Shown here piece by piece: positions 1-6,929 of a stretch of DNA of 19,885 bases. This DNA is from Thiopontia sp964416755. GTDB lineage: Bacteria; Pseudomonadota; Gammaproteobacteria; GCF-002020875. Position 1 is the stretch's first letter. The number at the start of each line of letters is the position of its first letter. The position numbers and the translations under genes were made by a program. The stretch lies in the NCBI GenBank assembly GCA_964416755.1, contig CAYQFH010000047.1, forward strand, positions 1 through 19,885, written 5' to 3'. The notes beneath the pieces were generated by a model. It searched no databases, was not told where the DNA came from, and was given only the letters and a program-made list of their open reading frames with translations.

Positions 1-281
1 GCTAAAGCCTTGCACTAAAGTGCATAGTTTTGACTAGCGAACTGCGACAATAAATCAGGTCATCCAACACCGTTCGTCTCCATAATCAGGTACCACAGAG
101 GCAGTTCCTGATCTATTTTGCCACTCTGACTCTGCAACCCGATCTTGCAGGGCTCACTTGTTCAGGAAATACCAGTCATCAGCAAACCCGGCTTGACCAA
201 GCCATAACTCTGCCTACAGTTACTGACAGCAATGCATGGCTTCCTTTGTAGTGGCTGTGCCAATCAATCTACACAGCTACA

Positions 282-953
282 ATGAATCTAGTTTCCTCTT
301 TCAAGCTATTACGCAACATCAAGCGTGAGCATGGTCTTCCCGAGACCATGCCACTGGCTGCCTGGCTCGGAGAGCTGGTCTCTACCTACAATGATAGTTA
401 CAGCAAATTTGGCATTATTGCTCATACACAGGCCAATATTTATACCCAGAAGGTGAGGCATGACTCATTCAGCGAGGCACTCAACCGTACCATACTGAAC
501 CTGGAGGAGCTGATCAGTAACAACTGCTTCCCCTCCAGTAACCGTGAGCACAGTAATCTATCCAATGTACAGTGGGAGTCCCCGACCAACTGCAGCAAGC
601 AATCAGGCTCTACACAAAGTCAGGCCGTAATCTATCGGCAGTACTCCAATCGCTACTCAAAACCTCGATTTCTGAAGGGAAAAGCCCACAAGCGGGAGAT
701 CAAACAGAGCAAAAAACTGTGGGGTGAACTGATCCAGGACAGTTTGTTACTGGATCTCTACAAGACCTATATCACGGAGACCGGGGATACCCGAATCAAG
801 TCAAGTGCCGCACACGCCTTTATCAATGCGGTATTGGAGCACATCAACCACACCACAACTGCACCCTCACTGCGAATCCAACCGCCCATTCCCCAACTTC
901 CTCCCAGGAGCTTTCGCACTGTAGTGAAACGTTATCGGGTACTCTCCAGTTAA
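282..953 (+). CDS. Hypothetical protein of unknown function (223 aa)
   Basis: I do not recognise this protein. It starts at an ATG with no clear Shine-Dalgarno upstream. The predicted protein is soluble: no signal peptide and no membrane segment. It has a helical-looking N-terminal half (residues 1-80). A polar, Ser/Asn/Gln-rich stretch follows (about 85-125), then a basic stretch rich in Lys/Arg (about 128-145), and a Pro-rich, Arg-rich tail (about 195-223). It is followed after 170 bases by a Crp/Fnr regulator gene on the same strand, which has its own promoter-like sequence, so the two need not be co-transcribed. The 281 bases before it hold no coding region I can support, only a short palindrome at 11-24. 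The basic tail would suit a nucleic-acid-binding or accessory protein, but that is a guess. Coding status rests mainly on the uninterrupted 672-base frame. Confidence 0.6.
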   Translation: MNLVSSFKLLRNIKREHGLPETMPLAAWLGELVSTYNDSYSKFGIIAHTQANIYTQKVRHDSFSEALNRTILNLEELISNNCFPSSNREHSNLSNVQWESPTNCSKQSGSTQSQAVIYRQYSNRYSKPRFLKGKAHKREIKQSKKLWGELIQDSLLLDLYKTYITETGDTRIKSSAAHAFINAVLEHINHTTTAPSLRIQPPIPQLPPRSFRTVVKRYRVLSS

Positions 954-1027
954 CTTTCACTGCATCTGCACAATTTTTTTTCCTGCAAACAGGCCCATCT
1001 CCAGATGATCCTTTTACAATCAGCATC

Positions 1028-1055
1028 TTGAAAGAACAATAAGATAATTTATAAC
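1028..1055 (+). promoter_or_regulatory. Putative sigma70 promoter for the Crp/Fnr regulator gene
   Basis: TTGAAA at 1028-1033 and TATAAC at 1050-1055 each match the sigma70 consensus in five of six positions and are separated by 16 bases. Transcription would start near 1062, leaving a leader of about 60 bases before the ATG at 1124. A second perfect TTGACA at 1089-1094 has no acceptable -10 partner. The assignment is by eye only. Confidence 0.45.
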
Positions 1056-1080
1056 CCGACTGAATTATTGCTATTCTCTT

Positions 1081-1127
1081 CCATGACTTTGACAATACTC
1101 ATTTTTAACCTGACCGACCTGTCATGG
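1081..1127 (+). promoter_or_regulatory. Inverted repeat overlapping the regulator start codon
   Basis: CCATGAC at 1081-1087 is the exact reverse complement of GTCATGG at 1121-1127, with 33 bases between. The right arm contains the ATG start codon (1124-1126). It lies in the predicted leader of the Crp/Fnr-type gene and could be a paired mRNA element hiding the start, or two half-sites for a regulator. A 7-base chance match is also possible. Confidence 0.25.
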
Positions 1128-1852
1128 CCCTATCATCTATCTATAAAAACGAAGTGCGGCGCTCCAAGCTGTTCTCTTCCTTTGAAGAGGGGCTGACCAA
1201 CCAACTGTTTCAGCATGGCAGACTCACCCACCATGAAGCTGGGCACCACCTGTTCAAAAAGGGGGATCCTGCCACTCACTTCTATATCGTGCGCCGGGGC
1301 TGCGCCAAGCTGTTTCTGACCTCGGCAAACGGCAATGAGAAGACACTTGATGTGGTGCGACCCGGCATGGAGTTGGCAGAGATTCCGATGTTTACCGAGG
1401 AGGAGCCTGACCACTACTGTAACTGCGAATTGCTGGAAGACAGCGAACTGTTTGAATTCAGCTGCAACGAATATCTCAAAGTACTACAGAAGAACCCCGC
1501 CTACAGCCTGCCCCTGATGAGTGCGCTGGGGCTGAAGATTCAGCAGCAAGCCGCCGAGATTGGCAATCTGACACTGGCAGATGCCCGCCACCGCCTGACC
1601 CAGTACATCTTCTCGCAGATCGACTGTGATGATAAACATGAGTGCGATCCAACCACTCGTGGCTGCGACATCAATAACAACTGTGGACTGCGCCTGCCCA
1701 CCTCCAAGGCAACCATCGCCTCACTGCTCTCCATCCAGCGTGAGACCTTCTCACGGCTGCTCGGCAAGATGAAGGCGGAAGAGGTGATCACCGTACACGG
1801 TAGCCAGATTCAGGTAACCAATCTGAAAAAATTGCGTGAGTCAGTCAGCTGA
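1124..1852 (+). CDS. Crp/Fnr family transcriptional regulator with a four-cysteine insert
   Basis: This is a DNA-binding regulator with an N-terminal cyclic-nucleotide-binding-like sensor barrel (about residues 20-130) and a long dimerisation helix (about 135-165). A C-terminal winged helix-turn-helix (about 190-235) has a recognition region including SKATIASLLSIQRETFSRLL, which resembles the Dnr/NnrR-type branch of the family. Unusually, four cysteines (168, 174, 181, 187; spacing C-x5-C-x6-C-x5-C) sit between the dimerisation helix and the helix-turn-helix. Others are at 60, 99, 101 and 114. Classical Fnr carries its iron-sulfur cysteines at the N-terminus; none are there here. The signal could be NO, redox or metal, but this is inference. 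The start codon lacks a good Shine-Dalgarno, yet no nearer in-frame ATG exists. Length (242 aa) is normal for the family. Specific target genes cannot be told from the sequence. Confidence 0.9.
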   Translation: MALSSIYKNEVRRSKLFSSFEEGLTNQLFQHGRLTHHEAGHHLFKKGDPATHFYIVRRGCAKLFLTSANGNEKTLDVVRPGMELAEIPMFTEEEPDHYCNCELLEDSELFEFSCNEYLKVLQKNPAYSLPLMSALGLKIQQQAAEIGNLTLADARHRLTQYIFSQIDCDDKHECDPTTRGCDINNNCGLRLPTSKATIASLLSIQRETFSRLLGKMKAEEVITVHGSQIQVTNLKKLRESVS

Positions 1853-2001
1853 CCACCGGGAACACCACAAAAGCCATCCTCGTCTTCAAAAGAGCTGAAC
1901 CGCTCCCTGCTACTCGTGCAGCTGCATCATGATGTAATCCCCCGGTTTATCATCAGCAGATACTGTTAGACCTCCATGAGTGCTATTGCTACTATCCCAG
2001 A

Positions 2002-2034
2002 GTAACTGTTCAGCTCACCACTGAAACCAGTTAC
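2002..2034 (+). promoter_or_regulatory. Hairpin upstream of the repeat-protein gene
   Basis: GTAACTGTTCAG (2002-2013) can pair with CTGAA (2021-2025) and CAGTTAC (2028-2034). This gives a 12-pair stem with a two-base AC bulge and a 7-base loop. No T-run follows, so it does not look like an intrinsic terminator for the upstream regulator gene. It ends about 30 bases before the Shine-Dalgarno of the next gene, so it may be a 5' leader structure or a protein-binding site. Confidence 0.4.
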
Positions 2035-2075
2035 ATTCCTGAAAGTTATCGGCCAAAAGTTAGATGGAGCCCACA

Positions 2076-3584
2076 ATGAGAAACATACTCTCCGTACTGT
2101 TGCTATCCACTGTTACTGTCGCTGTTGCAGCCCCACCCACACCCACCTCGCTGGAGGGAAAAGAGGGTTATGAACGGCGCTCTGCCATTGCAGAGATGGC
2201 CGATACGGTTTGGGAAAACCAGCGCTTCAGCGTCAATCGAGGCATGGATATTCTGCGGGGGATGAGCGGAACCGACCGCTACTATGCCACACGCACACTG
2301 CTGGGTGAGAATCGCCAGAAACGCAACCTGCTGCCCAACCGCATGACTATCGGTGAGATACACCGACTATTGGAGGGAACCGAACAGCGCAGCGCACTGC
2401 TTCAGCTACTCAGTGACCAGGGCATTCCTGCCGCCTACCTCTCCGCCACTGAGGTGGAGTCACTGATTGCCCCTCTTTCACCCATCGACCATGATCGCGC
2501 GCTACGCTCACTGTTGGGTAGCAACCGGATGGATCGCAACTACAGCCTGCCCAATTTCAAACCACAAGAGGTCCGCAATCTATTAAGAAACAGCAGTGAC
2601 CGCACCGCCATGATCCGATACTTTGCTGATCGTACACTACTGGCCGGTACCCTCTCCCTGGAGGATGCAGAGCAGATTATGCAGCAACAGAGCAGTATGG
2701 ATCGCCACGACTCGATCAAGGCATTGCTCGGTGACAACCGTGATAAACAGGACTATCTCAAACTGCCACTCCAGTTTAACAACACACTACAACTGCTCCA
2801 CGGAGCAGCCTTGAGATCGGAGCTGTTACGGCATTTTGCCAACCGTGGAGTCTATAGTGGACAACTGAGTGCCTCCGATGCAAAACAGCTGCTGGAGGGC
2901 ATCACACAAACCGACCGCTTCAGCAGCCTCAAGACACTGTTGGGGATGAATGATCTCCAGCAATCTTATCTGCAGACACCACTCTCTGCGGAGGATGCTG
3001 CCACACTACTGGATGGCATCGCCTACCGTGACCAGATGCTAGGCTTTATGGCAGATGGCAATCTGATTACACACTCACTCACCACCGAGCAGGCTTTGCA
3101 ACTACTTGAGGGTGTGACCCGTGCAGACCGTCATGATGCGCTGCGTGCATTACTCGGGGGAAATGAACTGGACCAGAATTATCTGCAACTGCCACTCACC
3201 GCAGAGGCAACCACAGCCCTACTGAACGGCAGTGCCTATCGTGACGAACTGATTCAGTGGATCAGCGATCAGCAACAGCTGCAGCAGGATCTTGATGCTG
3301 CCGACACCTTGATGTTGATCGAAGGGTTGGTGGGAGATGCCCGTTATCATGCATTGAACAGTCTGCTCGGTAACAACCGGGAGCAACGCCGCTATCTGGC
3401 AAACACCATCAATGCCACTGAGTGGACCGCTCTGCTGGAACGGAGTGCCAACCGTCTGCAACTGCTACAACAGATCAAGGCACAGATGCCAATTGAGATC
3501 GAATCTGCCAAAGTGCTTGAACAACTACTGGGCAGACTCTATGGCAGTGAGCGTGAGGCTGCTGCCAAACTGCTCACTCACTAG
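2076..3584 (+). CDS. Exported protein made of six 71-residue helical repeats, function unknown
   Basis: I do not recognise a named family. The chosen ATG at 2076 has GGAG at 2066-2069, six bases upstream, and opens a standard signal peptide (charged RN, hydrophobic core, Ala-rich end). Cleavage is likely after residue 19. An in-frame ATG at 2064 would add four residues before the signal and is less likely. The mature protein is a tandem array: the LLG tripeptide recurs at residues 75, 146, 217, 288, 359 and 430, exactly 71 apart each time. A degenerate seventh half-unit ends the protein. Each unit has two related halves of the form L(S/T)xxxxxxLLxG...(D)R, so the fold is probably an all-helical solenoid. 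No membrane anchor, lipobox, cysteines or catalytic motif is visible. A periplasmic scaffold or binding role is inference. The gene lies between a Crp/Fnr regulator gene and a GCS2-AstE pair, all on the same strand. Confidence 0.85.
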   Translation: MRNILSVLLLSTVTVAVAAPPTPTSLEGKEGYERRSAIAEMADTVWENQRFSVNRGMDILRGMSGTDRYYATRTLLGENRQKRNLLPNRMTIGEIHRLLEGTEQRSALLQLLSDQGIPAAYLSATEVESLIAPLSPIDHDRALRSLLGSNRMDRNYSLPNFKPQEVRNLLRNSSDRTAMIRYFADRTLLAGTLSLEDAEQIMQQQSSMDRHDSIKALLGDNRDKQDYLKLPLQFNNTLQLLHGAALRSELLRHFANRGVYSGQLSASDAKQLLEGITQTDRFSSLKTLLGMNDLQQSYLQTPLSAEDAATLLDGIAYRDQMLGFMADGNLITHSLTTEQALQLLEGVTRADRHDALRALLGGNELDQNYLQLPLTAEATTALLNGSAYRDELIQWISDQQQLQQDLDAADTLMLIEGLVGDARYHALNSLLGNNREQRRYLANTINATEWTALLERSANRLQLLQQIKAQMPIEIESAKVLEQLLGRLYGSEREAAAKLLTH

Positions 3585-3754
3585 GCCACTCACGCTCCAG
3601 CTGGTCGAGATAACCAACCACCTGTTTGGAGAAGCCATCGAGAAAGCCTCGAATCAACCATGCTCACAGTACTGAGTGTCAACCATTTGGTCTGGAAAGC
3701 GATACCATCCACTTCATCTCTATCGAGTCAGTTTACTGATGCTATAGTTAGAGG

Positions 3755-5185
3755 ATGGGACAGGAAATTTGCAACGACCATTTCCATAAACGCGATTTCC
3801 ACCATTTTGAGCAGATCCTCAGTGCAGAAACGACGTTACTGGAATCATGGTTCGAGAAAGGACGGTTTTCGGCCACCCCACCCACCATGGGAATGGAGCT
3901 GGAGGTGTGGCTACTGAATCAGACCCTGCATCCCTTCCCGGACAACAGCAGACTGATCGAACGACTGCAGCATCCGCTGGTGGTACCTGAGCTCGCCCGT
4001 TTCAACATCGAGATCAACAGCACCCCGCAACTGCTTCAGGATCGCCCCTTTACTCAACTGCACAATGAGCTCGAAGCCATCTGGCAACAGATCACCGCAG
4101 AGGCTGCGGCGATCGATGGCCGGCTGGCGATGATCGGCACACTGCCTACAATCGAACAGTCCGATCTCTGCCTCAACAATATGAGTGAGCTGCAGCGTTA
4201 TCGCGCACTCAACGAACAGGTGATGCGCATGCGCCAGGGTGAGCCCCTTGAATTTGAATTCGAGGGCCGCGAAGCGTTTCATCTACTGCACCACGATGTG
4301 ATGATGGAGGCAACCGCTACCTCGCTACAGATCCATCTACAGGTGCCCTACCGCCATTCGGTCTCAGCATTCAATAACGCCATCCGTCTTTCCGCTCCAA
4401 TGGTTGCACTCTGCGCCAACGCACCCTACCTGTTTGGCAAGGATCTGTGGGACGACAGCCGTATCCCTCTATTTGAACAGGCTGTCAATGTGAATCAACT
4501 GAGTCACCGCCTTGGTGATGGACGTGTCAGCTTTGGTAGCGGGTATGTCAGAGAGAGCCTGCTGGAGCTGTTTCAGGAGAACCAACTCCACTATCCGGTG
4601 ATGCTGCCAATCTGTCAATCCGAGCCACCACATCAACTCTCCAATCTAATGCTGCACAACGGCACCATCTGGCGCTGGAATCGTCCATTAGTCGGTCTGG
4701 ATCACAAAGGCGACCCCCATCTGCGCATTGAACACCGGGTCGCCTCTTCTGGTCCGACCACGATTGATATAGTCGCCAACACCCTGTTCTTTATTGGTAC
4801 CACAATGGGTATGCTGCAGCACCCCGAACGGGCTGCAACCAATCTCCCCTTTATTCAGGCCAAGAAGAACTTCTACCACGCTGCCCGTTATGGCCTCGAC
4901 AGCGCCATCCACTGGAGTGGTGGCGAGTGCTATCTCAAAGAGTTGATCCAGCAGGAATTGCTACCACTGTGTCGAATCGGGCTGCAACAGCTGGAACTTG
5001 ACCGCAGTGAGTGGCTGCCATGGCTGGAGATCATTGAAGGACGTGTCGAAAATAGGCAGAATGGAACTCATTGGCAACGGGCCTGGGTAGAGAAACAGGG
5101 TTGGGAGCCAGAGGCGATGGTTGCCGACTATCTGCAACAACAGAACTCCGGCAATCCGGTACACCAATGGACACTGTCAGCATGA
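3755..5185 (+). CDS. GCS2-family glutamate-cysteine-ligase-like carboxylate-amine ligase
   Basis: The 476-residue protein belongs to the glutamate-cysteine ligase type 2 superfamily (YbdK/GshA-like glutamine-synthetase fold). Members use ATP to join a carboxylate, usually the gamma-carboxyl of glutamate, to an amine. Visible support includes the N-terminal strand GMELEVWL (about 46-53) and FNIEINSTPQ (about 83-92), both with metal-binding-type glutamates. An H-L-Q-V-P-type core lies near residues 205-220, and LRIEHRVASSGPTTIDIVAN near 325-344. The true amine substrate may not be cysteine: many family members make other gamma-glutamyl compounds. The start is an ATG with AGAGG immediately before it, which is tighter than ideal spacing, but the MGQEI opening suits the family. 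The stop overlaps the next gene's ATG (ATGA), so the two are translationally coupled. A weak TATAGT lies at 3743-3748, without a convincing -35. Confidence 0.88.
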   Translation: MGQEICNDHFHKRDFHHFEQILSAETTLLESWFEKGRFSATPPTMGMELEVWLLNQTLHPFPDNSRLIERLQHPLVVPELARFNIEINSTPQLLQDRPFTQLHNELEAIWQQITAEAAAIDGRLAMIGTLPTIEQSDLCLNNMSELQRYRALNEQVMRMRQGEPLEFEFEGREAFHLLHHDVMMEATATSLQIHLQVPYRHSVSAFNNAIRLSAPMVALCANAPYLFGKDLWDDSRIPLFEQAVNVNQLSHRLGDGRVSFGSGYVRESLLELFQENQLHYPVMLPICQSEPPHQLSNLMLHNGTIWRWNRPLVGLDHKGDPHLRIEHRVASSGPTTIDIVANTLFFIGTTMGMLQHPERAATNLPFIQAKKNFYHAARYGLDSAIHWSGGECYLKELIQQELLPLCRIGLQQLELDRSEWLPWLEIIEGRVENRQNGTHWQRAWVEKQGWEPEAMVADYLQQQNSGNPVHQWTLSA

Positions 5186-6183
5186 CGCGTTTAACCACAC
5201 TGCACCAATTGCCCGAAGGAATACTGGAACTGGATGCCACACAACTGCGCAACGTGCTGAATGGCCCAACCTTGATCCATCTTTCCGGCCAGCACCAACA
5301 ACCACTGTTTGTCAGTCTGCTACTGCATGGCAATGAGACCACCGGCTGGGAGGCGATGCGCAGACTGCTACAGGAGTACCAGGCGAAGCCACTGCCCCGG
5401 GCACTTTCATTCCTGATTGGAAATGTCGACGCTGCCGCTGCAAAGGTGCGCCATCTGCCCAGCCAACCAGACTACAACCGTATCTGGAGTGGTGGCAACA
5501 GCACAGAGCAGCAAATGATGCAGGAGGTACTCTCCCAAATGCGCCAGCGCAGACCTTTCGCCAGCATCGATCTGCATAACAACACCGGGCGCAACCCCCA
5601 CTATGGCTGTGTCAACCTGCTGGAACCCGCCTATCTACAACTGGCGAGACTATTCAGCCGTACCGTGGTCTACTTTACCCAACCGTCCGAGGTACAGTCA
5701 ATTGCCTTTGCTGAACTCTGCCCTGCAGTCACTGTTGAGTGTGGCCGCCCAGGCGAACCGCATGGTGAAGCCCACGCCCTGGAATTTTTACAGAGTTGCC
5801 TCCGCCTGTCAGAGATACCTGCCCACCCTGTGGCGCATCATGATATTGATCTGTTCCATACCGTTGCCACCGTCAGGATCCCACAAGAGATCGAGTTTGG
5901 GTTTGGAGTTGAAGCGGGAGACCTCTGTCTGGACGAGGATCTGGATCAACTCAATTTCCAGGAAATCCCTGCAGGAACCCGTTTCGGCAGACGCTGCTCA
6001 AACCACCTGAAACACCTGCAAGCGTGGAGCGAATCGGGTGAAGATCTTGGGGATTACTTCTTTGTGGTCAAAGGGGAGGAGCTACGCACCCGCAGAGCAG
6101 TGATGCCCTCAATGTTGACGCGAGACATTGAGGTAATCCGGCAGGACTGCCTCTGTTATCTGATGGAGCGGCTCAGCTACTGA
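5182..6183 (+). CDS. Succinylglutamate desuccinylase/aspartoacylase-family zinc hydrolase
   Basis: This 333-residue protein is a member of the AstE/AspA branch of the M14 zinc carboxypeptidase-like fold, which cleaves amide bonds of N-acyl amino acids. The zinc ligands can be read as HGNE (H49, E52) and the H of DLHNNTGRNP (H132). The likely catalytic glutamate is E186 in TVECGRPGE, and the arginine and asparagine of GRNP suit carboxylate binding. The C-terminal third (about 215-333) looks like the small beta domain of the family. The start at 5182 gives a four-base ATGA overlap with the GCS2 ligase gene; an ATG at 5167 in the same frame is an alternative. The frame stays open further upstream inside the ligase gene, but that extension reads like shadow sequence. 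Pairing with an amide-forming enzyme suggests the two make and break, or trim, the same gamma-glutamyl-type metabolite. The substrate is not known. Confidence 0.88.
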   Translation: MTRLTTLHQLPEGILELDATQLRNVLNGPTLIHLSGQHQQPLFVSLLLHGNETTGWEAMRRLLQEYQAKPLPRALSFLIGNVDAAAAKVRHLPSQPDYNRIWSGGNSTEQQMMQEVLSQMRQRRPFASIDLHNNTGRNPHYGCVNLLEPAYLQLARLFSRTVVYFTQPSEVQSIAFAELCPAVTVECGRPGEPHGEAHALEFLQSCLRLSEIPAHPVAHHDIDLFHTVATVRIPQEIEFGFGVEAGDLCLDEDLDQLNFQEIPAGTRFGRRCSNHLKHLQAWSESGEDLGDYFFVVKGEELRTRRAVMPSMLTRDIEVIRQDCLCYLMERLSY

Positions 6184-6230
6184 GCCACTCCGGTCAACCA
6201 TTGATATAACCGATTAACGAACGAAATGAG

Positions 6231-6506
6231 TTATCCGTTGACCTTGTCTTTAAGTGCCTTACCCGCCTTGAAAGAGGGGGAGCGGGAGGCTGAGATCTGA
6301 ATCGTCTCGCCAGTCTTTGGATTACGTCCCTGACGTGCTGCACGCTCGGAAACCTTGAAGGTACCGAAACCGGCGATCTGCAAAGCGTCACCCTCTTTCA
6401 GTACATCACCCACCAGCTCAATCAATGCATCCACAACCTCTTTACTGTCCTTCTTGGAAACTCCGGACTTGGCCGCAACCAGAGTAATCATATCGCCTTT
6501 GTTCAT
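6231..6506 (-). CDS. hupB: HU-type DNA-binding protein
   Basis: This 91-residue protein is a full-length bacterial HU subunit, a small basic nucleoid protein that binds and bends DNA as a dimer. It shows the family arrangement: two N-terminal helices (MNKGDMITLVAAKSGVSKKD onward), the conserved core AGFGTFKV (about 45-52), the DNA-wrapping arm ending in GRNPKTGE (about 60-67), and the C-terminal SFKAGKALKD (about 78-87). The ATG is preceded by GAGGGAAA at normal spacing. It is transcribed away from the gene on its left (convergent with the zinc hydrolase, 47 bases apart). It has its own promoter-like sequence in an AT-rich upstream region. HU versus IHF: the arm and lack of IHF-specific features favour HU; the exact paralogue (HupA or HupB) cannot be fixed, so the symbol is tentative. 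Confidence 0.95.
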   Translation of the reverse strand: MNKGDMITLVAAKSGVSKKDSKEVVDALIELVGDVLKEGDALQIAGFGTFKVSERAARQGRNPKTGETIQISASRSPSFKAGKALKDKVNG

Positions 6507-6544
6507 TCTATTTCCCTCACTGATTTTGAAATGAAACGGCGGTA

Positions 6545-6572
6545 ACTATACAGAAAAACAGTCGACAACCAA
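6545..6572 (-). promoter_or_regulatory. Putative promoter for the HU gene
   Basis: Read on the minus strand, TTGGTT (plus positions 6567-6572) and TATAGT (6545-6550) are spaced by 16 bases and followed by a short leader with a good Shine-Dalgarno before the HU ATG at 6506. The -10 matches consensus in five of six positions, the -35 in only three. The surrounding DNA is very AT-rich, including a TATATATATA run at 6587-6596. Confidence 0.35.
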
Positions 6573-6653
6573 ATGGACAAAAACTTATATATATAACAAA
6601 CAGATTGTTCCCTATTTACCTCCTTGTGAAGGTCAACTAAACCGCAAACGGAA

Positions 6654-6689
6654 CTCCTCTGGCATGAGGTGAAACTCACACCAGAGGAG
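6654..6689 (-). terminator. Strong hairpin, likely terminator of the small gene
   Basis: CTCCTCTGG (6654-6662) pairs perfectly with CCAGAGGAG (6681-6689). Inside, TGAG (6665-6668) pairs with CTCA (6675-6678) after a symmetrical CA/CA internal loop, leaving a six-base loop. It lies 16 bases past the stop codon of the small gene at 6705-6914. On the minus strand it is followed by TTCCGTTTGCGGTTT, a moderately T-rich stretch. A perfect oligo-T run is missing, so termination may be partial or Rho-assisted. Confidence 0.6.
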
Positions 6690-6704
6690 AAGCCATTTCT
6701 TGAA

Positions 6705-6914
6705 CTAATGCTCGCGGTAGTGGACATCTGTCCAGCATAGGGGCAGCTGTTCCCCTGAAAGAAATTTCAGATCGGATTTGAAAAAATCTTCAGGCTCCTG
6801 CATCTCCTCTCCGACATGGTAACGACCGTGAACGGTCTCGGAGTGTGGAGAGAAGAGTGACCCTGTGTCAAGCACCTCTACCCGGTCACCACTGGTTCCA
6901 TTCATCAAAAACAT
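6705..6914 (-). CDS. Small conserved-looking hypothetical protein (69 aa)
   Basis: A short acidic protein with no signal peptide or membrane segment. Its layout (MFLMNGTSGDRVEVLD at the start, GRYHVGEEMQ in the middle, LPLCWTDVHYREH at the end) looks like a small cytoplasmic protein family I have seen in proteobacteria, sometimes labelled acetyltransferase without good reason. I cannot assign a function. The start was set by the Shine-Dalgarno: AGGAGG lies at 6923-6928 (minus-strand reading), eight bases before the ATG at 6914, with a GTG at 6917 as alternative. A longer frame from a TTG at 6989 would run through a hairpin and this ribosome site and is not supported. The gene sits alone between HU and the response regulator, with a probable terminator downstream. 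The conserved single Cys (residue 60) and nearby His residues are noted only. Confidence 0.7.
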   Translation of the reverse strand: MFLMNGTSGDRVEVLDTGSLFSPHSETVHGRYHVGEEMQEPEDFFKSDLKFLSGEQLPLCWTDVHYREH

Positions 6915-6929
6915 CACCTTATCCTCCTT

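Noticed and set aside
11..24. Palindrome TGCACT-AA-AGTGCA near the left edge
   Set aside because: Six-base arms with a two-base spacer could be an operator, but there is no second copy and no clear promoter or adjacent gene start, so it was not listed as a feature.
120..178. Possible hairpin CTGCAA...TTGCAG and distant TTCCTGA/TCAGGAA arms
   Set aside because: The stem is short, has no T-run, and the longer-range pairing is weak.
844..1095. 83-residue minus-strand frame between the orphan gene and the regulator
   Set aside because: It overlaps the end of the orphan gene and the regulator's promoter, with no ribosome site and atypical composition.
5071..5181. Longer N-terminus of the zinc hydrolase
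   Set aside because: These codons lie inside the GCS2 ligase gene and read as low-complexity Gly/Arg/Thr sequence; the ATGA junction at 5182 is the natural start.
6192..6243. GGTCAAC/GTTGACC inverted repeat between the hydrolase and HU genes as a bidirectional terminator
   Set aside because: The arms are 38 bases apart, one arm lies inside the HU coding end, and there is no T-run on either side.
6503..6727. 74-residue minus-strand frame between HU and the small gene
   Set aside because: It contains the terminator hairpin and the HU promoter region, overlaps both neighbouring genes, and has no protein-like features.
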